This document shows positions 36,939 through 44,274 of a DNA stretch of 64,000 bases, one piece after another (positions within the stretch are counted from its first letter, which is position 1; every line of letters starts with the position of its first letter). The DNA is from Glo-17 sp964637835 (GTDB taxonomy: Bacteria; Krumholzibacteriota; Krumholzibacteriia; LZORAL124-64-63), in the NCBI GenBank assembly GCA_964637835.1, contig CAZWYF010000002.1, forward strand, positions 1-64,000, in the 5' to 3' direction. The position numbers were made by a program, and so were the translations under genes. The notes below the pieces were generated by a model, which saw nothing but the letters and a program-made list of their open reading frames with translations, made no database searches and was not told the DNA's origin.

Positions 36939-37015
36939 TGGTGGCGCCTCAGGGATTCGAACCCCGGACACGCGGATTATGATTCCGCTGCTCTAACCAA
37001 CTGAGCTAAGGCGCC
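36939..37015 (-). tRNA. tRNA with CAU anticodon (elongator Met, or Ile2 if lysidine-modified)
   Basis: A 77-base cloverleaf read on the minus strand: acceptor GGCGCCT/AGGCGCC with encoded CCA, D-arm AGCTCAGTTGGTTAGAGC, anticodon stem GCGGA/TCCGC with loop ATCATAA (anticodon CAT), and T-arm loop GTTCGAATC. The 1-72 pair is G-C and the anticodon stem lacks three G-C pairs, so it is not an initiator. CTTAGCTCAG...TCATAA is reminiscent of tRNA-Ile2 genes but also occurs in elongator Met tRNAs. Adjacency to tilS, whose product modifies tRNA-Ile2(CAU), makes Ile2 attractive; this is inference. Confidence 0.92.
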
Positions 37016-37094
37016 ACCTGAGTCCGCCCTCGGGCGGCTCGCCGGGGCATGGGGCGAGGCCGCAGCCCGCCCACCTGCCGCGCGGCAGAGCGGC

Positions 37095-37123
37095 AATCTA
37101 GGCGCTGCCCCGGTTCTTGTCAA
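37095..37123 (-). promoter_or_regulatory. Strong sigma70-type promoter of the tRNA gene
   Basis: On the minus strand TTGACA (37123-37118) and TAGATT (37100-37095) with exactly 17 bases between. The start would be about 70 bases before the mature tRNA 5' end. It is the best consensus promoter noticed in the window and shows that this genome uses standard -35/-10 elements. Confidence 0.75.
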
Positions 37124-37195
37124 GGACGCCGCGGGGGCCTAATGTGCGGCATGAACCGGCCTGCATCGGCCCCGTCCCCCGTCCCCGGAGGCCCC

Positions 37196-38284
37196 GTGGA
37201 TTCCCGCTGGCAACCCCCCGCCGACCGGCCCCTCGAGCACGAGGAGGTCACCCTCGCGCCACTCGCCGGCCGCACCGTGGCGGTGATCGGCTACGGCACC
37301 ATGGGCCGCGCCCATGCCCTGAACCTCGACCGGAGCGGGGTGGCGGTGGTGGTGGGGGCCCGGCCCGGCTCGGCGCGGGGCGACCTCGCCCGTCGCGAGG
37401 ATCTGCAGGTGACCGACCCGGCCAGCGCCGTGGCCGCTGCCGACGTGGTGGCCCTCATGCTGCCCGACGAGGCCATGGCCACGGTCTGGCGCGAGACGCT
37501 GGCGGGCGCCGCCAGGGCGGACGCCGCGCTGGCCTTCGCCCATGGCTTCGCCATCGCCTTCGATCAGATCGAACCCGGGGATCGCCCCTGCTTCCTGGTG
37601 GCGCCCAAGGCCCAGGGCGACCTGCTGCGCGAGGCGTACGCTCGCGGGGCCGGCGTACCCGGTCTGCTGGCGGTGACCGACCGCTCGCCGGGCGGAACCT
37701 GGGCGCTCTGCGCCGCGTATGCCCGGGCGATCGGCTGCCTGCGCGGCGGCGGCTGGCGCACCACCTTCCGGGCCGAGTGCGTGGCCGACCAGTTCGGCGA
37801 GCAGGCCGTGCTCTGCGGCGGCGTGATCGAGCTGCTGCAGGCGGCCTTCGACACGCTGGTGGCCGGCGGTCACGACCCGGCCAACGCCTACTTCGAGTGC
37901 GTCCACGAGCTGCAACTGATCACCAGCCTGCTGCACCGCCACGGCCTGGCGGGCATGCGGGCGCGGATCTCGCCCACCGCGGCCTACGGCGGTCTGACCC
38001 GGGGCCCGCGCCTGATCGACGACGGCGCCCGGGCGCGCATGCAGCAGATCCTGGCCGAGATCGAGGATGGCCGCTTCGCCGCGGAGTTCCTCGCCGATCA
38101 CGACCACCCCGAGCGCGGCGTCGCCGCCCGGCGCGCGGCCGAGGCCCGCACCCCGCTCGCCCGTGCCGGCGAGCATCTGCAACGGCGGCTGGCCGCCTTC
38201 GCGGGCGAGGCGCCTTCCCCATCCGGCGGTGGCGCGTCCGGTGACGACGCCCCGACGCCGCCACCCGAGGAGACCGGCCCATGA
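37196..38284 (+). CDS. ilvC: Ketol-acid reductoisomerase
   Basis: 362 residues from a GTG at 37196, chosen because GGAGG lies five bases upstream; ATGs at 37142 and 37151 lack one. IlvC isomerises and reduces acetohydroxy acids in branched-chain amino-acid synthesis. Features: Rossmann motif VIGYGTMGRAHALNL (the usual GSQGHAHA is altered to GTMGRAHA), ALAFAHGFAIAFDQI, VAPKAQGDLLREAY, and metal-binding DQFGEQAVLCGG and AYFECVHELQLI. The C-terminus (GEAPSPSGGGASGDDAP) is a disordered extension. It is a class I (short) enzyme. No ilvB/ilvN neighbours; it overlaps a Yip1-like gene by ATGA. Confidence 0.88.
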   Translation: MDSRWQPPADRPLEHEEVTLAPLAGRTVAVIGYGTMGRAHALNLDRSGVAVVVGARPGSARGDLARREDLQVTDPASAVAAADVVALMLPDEAMATVWRETLAGAARADAALAFAHGFAIAFDQIEPGDRPCFLVAPKAQGDLLREAYARGAGVPGLLAVTDRSPGGTWALCAAYARAIGCLRGGGWRTTFRAECVADQFGEQAVLCGGVIELLQAAFDTLVAGGHDPANAYFECVHELQLITSLLHRHGLAGMRARISPTAAYGGLTRGPRLIDDGARARMQQILAEIEDGRFAAEFLADHDHPERGVAARRAAEARTPLARAGEHLQRRLAAFAGEAPSPSGGGASGDDAPTPPPEETGP

Positions 38285-39048
38285 GCGCAGAGTTCCCCGA
38301 CCGCACGCCCTCGCCCGCCGCGCCGCCGGCGGGGTCGCCGCCGGCCGACCGGTTCGTCGACGTCTTCACCCAGCCGCGCCGCGCCATGGACGGTGTGGCC
38401 GGACGGCCGCTATGGAGCCTGCCGTTCCTGGTGATCTTCCTGCTGATGACGCTCTACGCGGCGGCCAACGTGCAGCTGATCACCCTGGCCCAGCAGGAGA
38501 GCATGGGCGAGTTCATGCCGCCGGGCCAGGAGGAGCTGTTCGAGCAGCGGCTCGAGCGCTACCAGGACCCGTCGGTACCGCTACGGGTCTGGCAGGGCAT
38601 CCAGACCGGCCTGGGCACCACCTTCATCGCCCTGCTGGTGCCAGCGGTGGTGCTCTTCGGCTTCTGCCGGCTGTCCGAGGGCACCGGCTCGTTCAAGGGC
38701 ACCCTGGGCGTGGTCTTCTGGGCCGGGCTGATCATGTACGGCCTGAAGACCATCCTCGGCTGGATGGTGCTGGTGACCACGGGCAACGTGGCGCTCTCGT
38801 ATCTGTCGTTGCAGTCGCTCATGCCGGGGCAGAACCCGCTGCACCCGCTCTTCGCCGCGGCCGGCCTGCTGGGCGACCCGTTCTTCTGGTGGATGCTCTG
38901 GGTGGTGGCCCTGGGCCTGGCCCGCGTCCACCGCATCGCCGAGCAGCGGGCGCTGGTGGTGGTCCTGGCCACCCACGGCCTGTTCTCCGTGGTCCTCATC
39001 GGCATCACCGCCCTGGCCCGCTGGGGCATGACGCGCCTGACCGGCTAG
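38281..39048 (+). CDS. Yip1-like integral membrane protein
   Basis: 255 residues. Cytosolic Pro-rich N-terminus (about 1-40), then FVDVFTQPRRAM, the short motif that introduces many bacterial YIP1-domain proteins, and about five hydrophobic helices (LPFLVIFLLMTLYAAA, GTTFIALLVPAVVLFGF, LGVVFWAGLIMYGL, FFWWMLWVVALGLA, LVVVLATHGLFSVVLIGITAL). Function in bacteria is unknown. Its start overlaps the ilvC stop (ATGA), and 48 bases later a MacA-like export operon begins; such proteins are often found just before ABC exporters in related genomes, which fits. Confidence 0.8.
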   Translation: MSAEFPDRTPSPAAPPAGSPPADRFVDVFTQPRRAMDGVAGRPLWSLPFLVIFLLMTLYAAANVQLITLAQQESMGEFMPPGQEELFEQRLERYQDPSVPLRVWQGIQTGLGTTFIALLVPAVVLFGFCRLSEGTGSFKGTLGVVFWAGLIMYGLKTILGWMVLVTTGNVALSYLSLQSLMPGQNPLHPLFAAAGLLGDPFFWWMLWVVALGLARVHRIAEQRALVVVLATHGLFSVVLIGITALARWGMTRLTG

Positions 39049-39096
39049 GCACGCGGGCGCCGGCCGGATCCGGCGCCACGCGGGAGGTTCCCCGAC

Positions 39097-40404
39097 GTGA
39101 AGAAGTGGATCGTGCTGATCGTGGCCGTGCTGGTGGTGGCCGCCCTGGTGGTCGGCAGCATCATGCGCCGCGACACCTCCGAACGGGTGGACATCGAGAC
39201 CGTCGAGCGGCGGGATCTGACCGCCGTGGTCCGCGCCTCGGGCACCATCGAGCCCAAGCGCAAGGTGGACGTCTCGGCCAACGCCATGGGGACGGTCACC
39301 CGCCTGACCGTGGAGGAGGGCCAGCGTGTCCAGCGTGGCGGCCTGCTCCTGGAGATCGACCCCACCGAGTACCGCTCGGCGGTCGAGGCGCTGGAGGCGT
39401 CGGTGCTCAGCCGCCAGGCCGACCTCCGCCTGGCCGAGGCCTCCCTGGACAAGGCCCGCCAGGATCACGAGCGCTCCGCCGAGCTCCATCGCGAGGGACT
39501 GGCCAGCGAGGAGCAGCTGCAGGCCACGCGCACCCAGCTGCGCGTGGAGGAGGCCCGGGTGGAGGCCGCCCGGCACGGCCTGCAGCAGACCCGCGCCAAC
39601 CTGCAGAAGGCCCGGCACGACCTCACCAAGGTCACCATCTCCGCCCCCATGACCGGTCTGGTCACCCGGCTGAACGTGGAGGAGGGCGAGAACGCCATCA
39701 TGGGCACGCTGAACAACCCGGGGACCGTGCTCTTGACCATCGCGGACATGGGCACCCTGGAGGCCGTGGTGGAGGTGGATGAGACCGAGGTGGTCCAGGC
39801 CGCACTGGGCCAGCCCGCCGTGGTGGAGATCGACGCCTTCCCCGGCCGCGAGTTCACCGGCACGGTCACCGAGATCGGCAACAGTCCCATCCGCTCCGGC
39901 GGCGGTCAGCAGGCCGTGGACTTCGAGGTCAAGATCACCCTGGACCAGGCCCCGGCGGCCATCCGCCCCGGCCTGACCGCCAAGGCCCGCATCACCGTGG
40001 CCGAGCGCACGGAGGCCGTGGCCGTCCCCCTGGGCGCGGTCACCGCCCGCGACTGGCCCCTGCGCGAGGACGACATCGCCGCCATGTCCGGTGGCGACGC
40101 CCGGGCCCGCGAGCAGGCCCTGGCCGACCTCGGCTTCACCGACGAGCCGCCGGGCGAGGACGTGGATCGCGAGGAGCGCGAGGGCGTGTTCGTGGTCCGC
40201 GGCGGCTTCGCCACCTTCGTGCCCGTGGAGCTGGGCATCGCCGGCGAGGACCACTTCGAGGTCACCGCGGGCCTGGAGCCCGGACAGCGCATCGTCGCCG
40301 GCCCGTTCCGCAGCCTCCGCGAGCTGAAGGACGGCGCGAAGGTGCGCGCGCGCGGTGGCGACGGGGACTCCGATGACGGGGATTCCGGCGACGGGGACGG
40401 CTAG
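39097..40404 (+). CDS. MacA-like periplasmic adaptor (membrane fusion protein)
   Basis: 435 residues starting at a GTG with GGGAGG upstream. An N-terminal membrane anchor (KKWIVLIVAVLVVAALVVGSIM) leads to the hybrid motif of RND/ABC adaptors: VVRASGTIEPKRKVDVSANAMGTVTRLTVEEGQRVQRGGLLLEID, an alpha-hairpin (about 85-165) and beta-barrel segments. Acts as a link between inner-membrane exporter and outer-membrane channel. Followed by two MacB-type permease genes 3 bases on, but no ATPase and no TolC-like gene is seen. It ends in a Gly/Asp-rich repeat (GDGDSDDGDSGDGDG). Confidence 0.9.
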   Translation: MKKWIVLIVAVLVVAALVVGSIMRRDTSERVDIETVERRDLTAVVRASGTIEPKRKVDVSANAMGTVTRLTVEEGQRVQRGGLLLEIDPTEYRSAVEALEASVLSRQADLRLAEASLDKARQDHERSAELHREGLASEEQLQATRTQLRVEEARVEAARHGLQQTRANLQKARHDLTKVTISAPMTGLVTRLNVEEGENAIMGTLNNPGTVLLTIADMGTLEAVVEVDETEVVQAALGQPAVVEIDAFPGREFTGTVTEIGNSPIRSGGGQQAVDFEVKITLDQAPAAIRPGLTAKARITVAERTEAVAVPLGAVTARDWPLREDDIAAMSGGDARAREQALADLGFTDEPPGEDVDREEREGVFVVRGGFATFVPVELGIAGEDHFEVTAGLEPGQRIVAGPFRSLRELKDGAKVRARGGDGDSDDGDSGDGDG

Positions 40405-40407
40405 GCC

Positions 40408-41643
40408 ATGGCGCGGCCGCACCTGGTGGGCGTGGGCATCGCGCTGGGCAACCTGCGCAGCCACAAGCTGCGCACGTTCCTCACCCTGCTGGGCAACATC
40501 GTCGGGACCATGTCGGTGGTCGCGGTGGTCTCGCTCATCTTCGGCGCCGACCAGTACGCCCGCCGTGCGGTCCTGGACGAGGGCACCGACGTCTTCACCA
40601 TCACCCGCGTCAATCCCGTCAGCTTCCTCACCGATTTCGACGCCTTCCTCGAGTCGCTCAACAACCCGGACCTGACCCTGGCCGATCGCGACTGGCTGGA
40701 GCGGCGGCTGACCCTGGCCCGCGCGGTGGGCGTCAGCGTGGAGGCCACCGCCGACCTGCGCGCCGCCGGCGCCACCTACCGCGACCTGGAGATCCGGGGC
40801 AAGACCGAGGACTACGCCATCCTCGAGGAACTGCCCCTGGCCCTGGGCCGGCACCTGACCCGCGCCGACGTGCGCACCAGCCGGCCGGTGGCGGTCCTGG
40901 GCTGGGACGTGGCGCGGGAGCTGTTCCCGCGCAGCCTCGACCCGGTGGGCAAGGAGTTCCGGCTGCGGGGTCGTCACTTCACCGTGGTGGGAGTGGTGGC
41001 GGACCGCGGCACCGTCCTGGGCAGCAACCGCAACCTGTTCGCCGTGGTCCCGGTCACGGCCTGGCAGAAGGTCTTCGGCTCGCGCCAGTCGGTGGACATC
41101 AAGATCGCCGTGGCGGACCTCGAGCGCTTCGAGGAGGCGAAGCAGGAGGCCGCCTTCCAGATGCGCATCCGGCACCGCCTGCGGCCCCTGGAGGACGACG
41201 ACTTCGGCATCATGACCGCCGACCAGCTGCTGAACATCTGGAAGGGCATCGCCGGGGCCATCTACGCGGCCATGGTGCCGCTGGTGGGGATCAGCCTGGT
41301 GATCGGCGGCATCGTGCTGATGAACGTGATGCTGGTGTCGGTGACCGAGCGCACGCGGGAGGTGGGCGTGCGCAAGGCCCTGGGCGCCACGCGCCGCAAC
41401 GTGGCCTGGCAGTTCCTGGCCGAGGCCATCACCCTGTCGCTCACCGGCGGGGTGATCGGCGTGCTGGTGGGCATGCTCATCGCCTGGGTGATCACCCTGG
41501 CCAGCGACCTGAACTTCGCCATCCCGCTGTGGTCGGTGGCCCTGGGGCTGGGCAGCACGCTGGTGATCGGGGCGTTCTTCGGCGCCTGGCCGGCCTGGAA
41601 GGCCGCCGGGCTGGATCCGGTGGAGGCGTTGCGCCATGAGTAG
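40408..41643 (+). CDS. ABC transporter permease (MacB/FtsX family)
   Basis: 411 residues with the MacB layout: N-terminal membrane helix (SHKLRTFLTLLGNIVGTMSVVAVVSLI), a periplasmic MacB-PCD domain (about 50-270) and three C-terminal helices of the FtsX domain with the signature VTERTREVGVRKALGATRRNVAWQFL. The ATPase domain fused in canonical MacB is absent. It starts 3 bases after the adaptor gene and overlaps the following permease gene by 8 bases. With its paralogue it would form a heterodimer needing an ATPase encoded elsewhere. Confidence 0.9.
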   Translation: MARPHLVGVGIALGNLRSHKLRTFLTLLGNIVGTMSVVAVVSLIFGADQYARRAVLDEGTDVFTITRVNPVSFLTDFDAFLESLNNPDLTLADRDWLERRLTLARAVGVSVEATADLRAAGATYRDLEIRGKTEDYAILEELPLALGRHLTRADVRTSRPVAVLGWDVARELFPRSLDPVGKEFRLRGRHFTVVGVVADRGTVLGSNRNLFAVVPVTAWQKVFGSRQSVDIKIAVADLERFEEAKQEAAFQMRIRHRLRPLEDDDFGIMTADQLLNIWKGIAGAIYAAMVPLVGISLVIGGIVLMNVMLVSVTERTREVGVRKALGATRRNVAWQFLAEAITLSLTGGVIGVLVGMLIAWVITLASDLNFAIPLWSVALGLGSTLVIGAFFGAWPAWKAAGLDPVEALRHE

Positions 41644-42877
41644 CGGCGTCCGCATGCCCGTGCGCGAGGCGGTGGTGCAGGCCATGCACACCGTGCGTGG
41701 ACATCGCATGCGCAGCGGCCTGCTGATCCTGGGCGTGGCCATCGGCGTGGCCACCCTGCTGGCCATCGTGACCATCGTCAGTGGCCTGAGCGACCGCATC
41801 CGGCAGGACATCGTCTCCGCGAGCCGGCCTTACCTCTACGTGGCGCGCTACAGCGGCCTGGGCGGCGAGGACGTGGACTCGAAGCTGCGCCGCCGGCAGC
41901 TCGAGCCGGAACTGATCCCTCGCGTGGAGGGGGTGACGGGTGTCGAGCGGGTGGACTACATGATCCAGTCGCACACCGGCGGCGTCCTGCGCTACGGCGA
42001 GGAGCGCACCCAGTTCGTGCAGACCCTCGGAGCCAGCGAGAGCTTCGCCGTCATGTACAGCTACGACGTGGGCGACGGCCGCTTCTTCACCCGCCAGGAA
42101 CTGGCCGCCCGCGAGCGGGTCTGCGTCCTGGGCTATGGCCCGGCGAACGATCTCTTCCCCGTCCTCGACCCCATCGGCCGCACCATCAACCTGCGGGGCC
42201 GGCCGTATCGCATCGTCGGGACCATGGCCGAGCGCAAGAGCATCATGGGCTCCATCGGCGAGAACTACGTGGTGGTGCCGTGGACCACCTACGAGAAGGA
42301 CTTCCTGGACCGGGGCATGGAGGACCGCTCGCTGGCCGCGACCGTGGCCGACGGCCACGAGCTGGCGGACGTGCGCGAGAACCTGGTGGGCGCCCTGCGC
42401 GCCGGGCGCGGCCTGCGCCCCAGCCAGCCCAACGACTTCGACGTGATCACCAGCGAGACCTACGGCGACCTGGTGGACGGCATCACCGGCGCCATCGCCG
42501 TGGTGCTGACGGTCCTGGCCTCCATCGGCCTGATGGTGGGCGGTATCGGGGTGATGAACATCATGCTGATCTCGGTCACCGAGCGCACGAAGGAGATCGG
42601 CGTGCGCATGGCCGTGGGGTCGCGCCGGCGCGACGTGCTGGTGCAGGTGCTCATGGAGTCGGGCACGCTCACGCTCCTGGGCGGGGTGGTGGGCATCGCC
42701 CTGGGATACGCGCTCTCGTGGGCGACCACGAAGGTGCTCGCCTTCCCCTTCGCCATCGATCCGCTGACCACGGTGATCGCCGTGGTCTTCTCCGCGGGCA
42801 TCGGCGTGGTCTGCGGCATCTATCCCGCCAACCGGGCGGCCAAGCTCGATCCGGTGGAGGCGTTGCGGTCGGAGTAG
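41636..42877 (+). CDS. ABC transporter permease (MacB/FtsX family), second subunit
   Basis: 413 residues, homologous to the preceding permease: helix 1 HRMRSGLLILGVAIGVATLLAIVTIV, periplasmic domain, then the FtsX core VTERTKEIGVRMAVGSRRRDVLVQVLMESG and a final YPANRAAKLDPVEALRSE, the typical ending. Its start is inside the upstream gene (8-base overlap). No ATPase or outer-membrane gene follows; the next gene is unrelated. Substrate unknown; MacAB-type systems export peptides, lipids or siderophores. Confidence 0.9.
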   Translation: MSSGVRMPVREAVVQAMHTVRGHRMRSGLLILGVAIGVATLLAIVTIVSGLSDRIRQDIVSASRPYLYVARYSGLGGEDVDSKLRRRQLEPELIPRVEGVTGVERVDYMIQSHTGGVLRYGEERTQFVQTLGASESFAVMYSYDVGDGRFFTRQELAARERVCVLGYGPANDLFPVLDPIGRTINLRGRPYRIVGTMAERKSIMGSIGENYVVVPWTTYEKDFLDRGMEDRSLAATVADGHELADVRENLVGALRAGRGLRPSQPNDFDVITSETYGDLVDGITGAIAVVLTVLASIGLMVGGIGVMNIMLISVTERTKEIGVRMAVGSRRRDVLVQVLMESGTLTLLGGVVGIALGYALSWATTKVLAFPFAIDPLTTVIAVVFSAGIGVVCGIYPANRAAKLDPVEALRSE

Positions 42878-42991
42878 TCCCGGGCCGCGCGGTCTGGTAG
42901 GATCCGGGTCCGGGCGAGCGGCGGATTCCTGCGACCACCGGTCTGGCGCGATCAGCGGTTTCCGCGCCGACCGGCTTCCGGAGGGGCGACC

Positions 42992-43204
42992 ATGGCCACC
43001 GATCACGACCCTGCTGTCCAGCGGCTCCGCACGGCCCTCGACCTGTTCGAGGCCGGCTGCGAGATGAAGCGCGCGGCACTGCGCCGCGAGCATCCGGGCC
43101 TGAGCCCGGAGGAGGAGGCGCGGCTGCTCGCGGCCTGGCTGCGGGACCGGCCGTTGCCCATGGAAGGCGTGCCGGGATTCCGGGTCCGGAGGGAGTGGCC
43201 GTGA
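42992..43204 (+). CDS. Small protein, putative antitoxin of a nucleotidyltransferase pair
   Basis: 70 residues, no membrane segment. The sequence RTALDLFEAGCEMKRAALRREHPGLSPEEEARLLAAWLRDRP resembles the short helical partners encoded just upstream of nucleotidyltransferase-family (AbiEii/MNT-like) genes. ATG at 42992 follows GGAGGGG. Its stop overlaps the next start (GTGA), so synthesis is coupled. Antitoxin function is inference from gene order and size; I recognise no named family. Confidence 0.7.
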   Translation: MATDHDPAVQRLRTALDLFEAGCEMKRAALRREHPGLSPEEEARLLAAWLRDRPLPMEGVPGFRVRREWP

Positions 43205-43788
43205 GCCGGCTGGCGAATGCCCTGCAGGGCCTGCAGCGCGATCTCGAGCACCTCGGTGTCGACTGGGCGCTGGCGGGTGGGCTGGCCGTCTCCGTGCGGG
43301 CCGAGCCACGCTTCACGCGGGACATCGACGTCGCCATCGTGGCCGGCGATGATGAGGCTGCCGAGCGCATCGTCTTCTCCCTGCGCCAGCGCGGCTACGG
43401 CCTGGTCGCGACGGTCGAGCACACCGCGGCGGGACGCCTCGCCACGGCCCGGCTGATGCCACCGGGGGAGCCGGAGGAAGGGGTCGTCGTCGATCTGCTG
43501 ATGGCCTCCAGTGGGGTCGAGACGGAGATCGTCGCCGGGGCGGAGGTGATGGAGGTCTTCCCGGGCGTGAGCGTGCCCGTGTGCCGGGCGGCCCACCTGG
43601 TCGTCCTGAAGATCCTGGCCCGCGACGATGACACGCGACCGCAGGACCGGATCGATCTGGTCGTCCTGGCAGCCCAGCTGGATGATCCCGCGTGGCGCGA
43701 GGCGGCCGAGCTCGCCGCCCTGGTCCGCGCCCGGGGGTATGACCGCGGCCGGGACCTGGAGGGAGCGCTCGTCCGGCTCCGGGCCTGA
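43201..43788 (+). CDS. Nucleotidyltransferase (MNT/AbiEii-like), putative toxin
   Basis: 195 residues. The nucleotidyltransferase core is visible: DWALAGGLAVSVRAEPRFTRDIDVAIV, with the GG and the DxD metal-binding pair, and a third acidic residue in EGVVVDLLMAS. The start is set to the GTG at 43201 because GGAGG lies 8 bases upstream and the GTG overlaps the preceding stop; a GTG at 43195 would be too close to it. AbiEii-type proteins transfer nucleotides to tRNA or other targets and are neutralised by a partner encoded upstream. Whether this pair is a toxin-antitoxin system is unproven. Confidence 0.82.
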   Translation: MSRLANALQGLQRDLEHLGVDWALAGGLAVSVRAEPRFTRDIDVAIVAGDDEAAERIVFSLRQRGYGLVATVEHTAAGRLATARLMPPGEPEEGVVVDLLMASSGVETEIVAGAEVMEVFPGVSVPVCRAAHLVVLKILARDDDTRPQDRIDLVVLAAQLDDPAWREAAELAALVRARGYDRGRDLEGALVRLRA

Positions 43789-43829
43789 GCCGGCACGAGC
43801 CCACGACACCACGCGCAGGAGGTCGTCCC

Positions 43830-44156
43830 ATGCGCTCGCTCATCGCTTTCGCCGCCGGCCGCCGCGGGCTCGCCATCGCGACCCTGGTGGTTCTTCTCTC
43901 GCTGAGCGCCTGCGCGCCCGGCCCCAATCCCCACACCGGCACGCCGGGGCCCGATGGCGACCTCGCGGGCTTCTGGCTGGGCCTCTGGCATGGCGCCATC
44001 GCCCTGTTCAGCTTCGTGGTCTCGCTCTTCCACGAGGGGGTGACCGTCTACGAGGTGCACAACAACGGCAACCTCTATAACCTGGGTTTCGTTCTCGGCC
44101 TGCTGTTCTTCTTCGGTGGCGGCAGTGGCGCCGGCCACGGCGCCCGCAAGCGCTGA
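43830..44156 (+). CDS. Small membrane lipoprotein of unknown function
   Basis: 108 residues. Basic N-terminus and hydrophobic helix end in the lipobox LSLSAC (lipid-modified Cys near residue 28). A second hydrophobic pair of segments (FWLGLWHGAIALFSFVVSLFHEG and NLGFVLGLLFFFGG) follows, with the short VYEVHNNGNLYNLGF between, and a C-terminal Gly/basic tail. Widely distributed small proteins of this shape have no known function. ATG at 43830 has AGGAGG upstream. Confidence 0.8.
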   Translation: MRSLIAFAAGRRGLAIATLVVLLSLSACAPGPNPHTGTPGPDGDLAGFWLGLWHGAIALFSFVVSLFHEGVTVYEVHNNGNLYNLGFVLGLLFFFGGGSGAGHGARKR

Positions 44157-44274
44157 CCAGGCGCTGGCCGGGCGCTGACCGGCTGCTCGGCCCGTCGCCT
44201 CCGCCGCCGATCCTGCACCGGACCCCCGGGGGGCCCGGCCGCGGTGTTCCCGAACCCGAGACAGGAGATCGACC

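Noticed and set aside
36939..37015. CAU tRNA considered as initiator tRNA-fMet
   Set aside because: The 1-72 bases pair (G-C) and the anticodon stem lacks the three consecutive G-C pairs of initiators.
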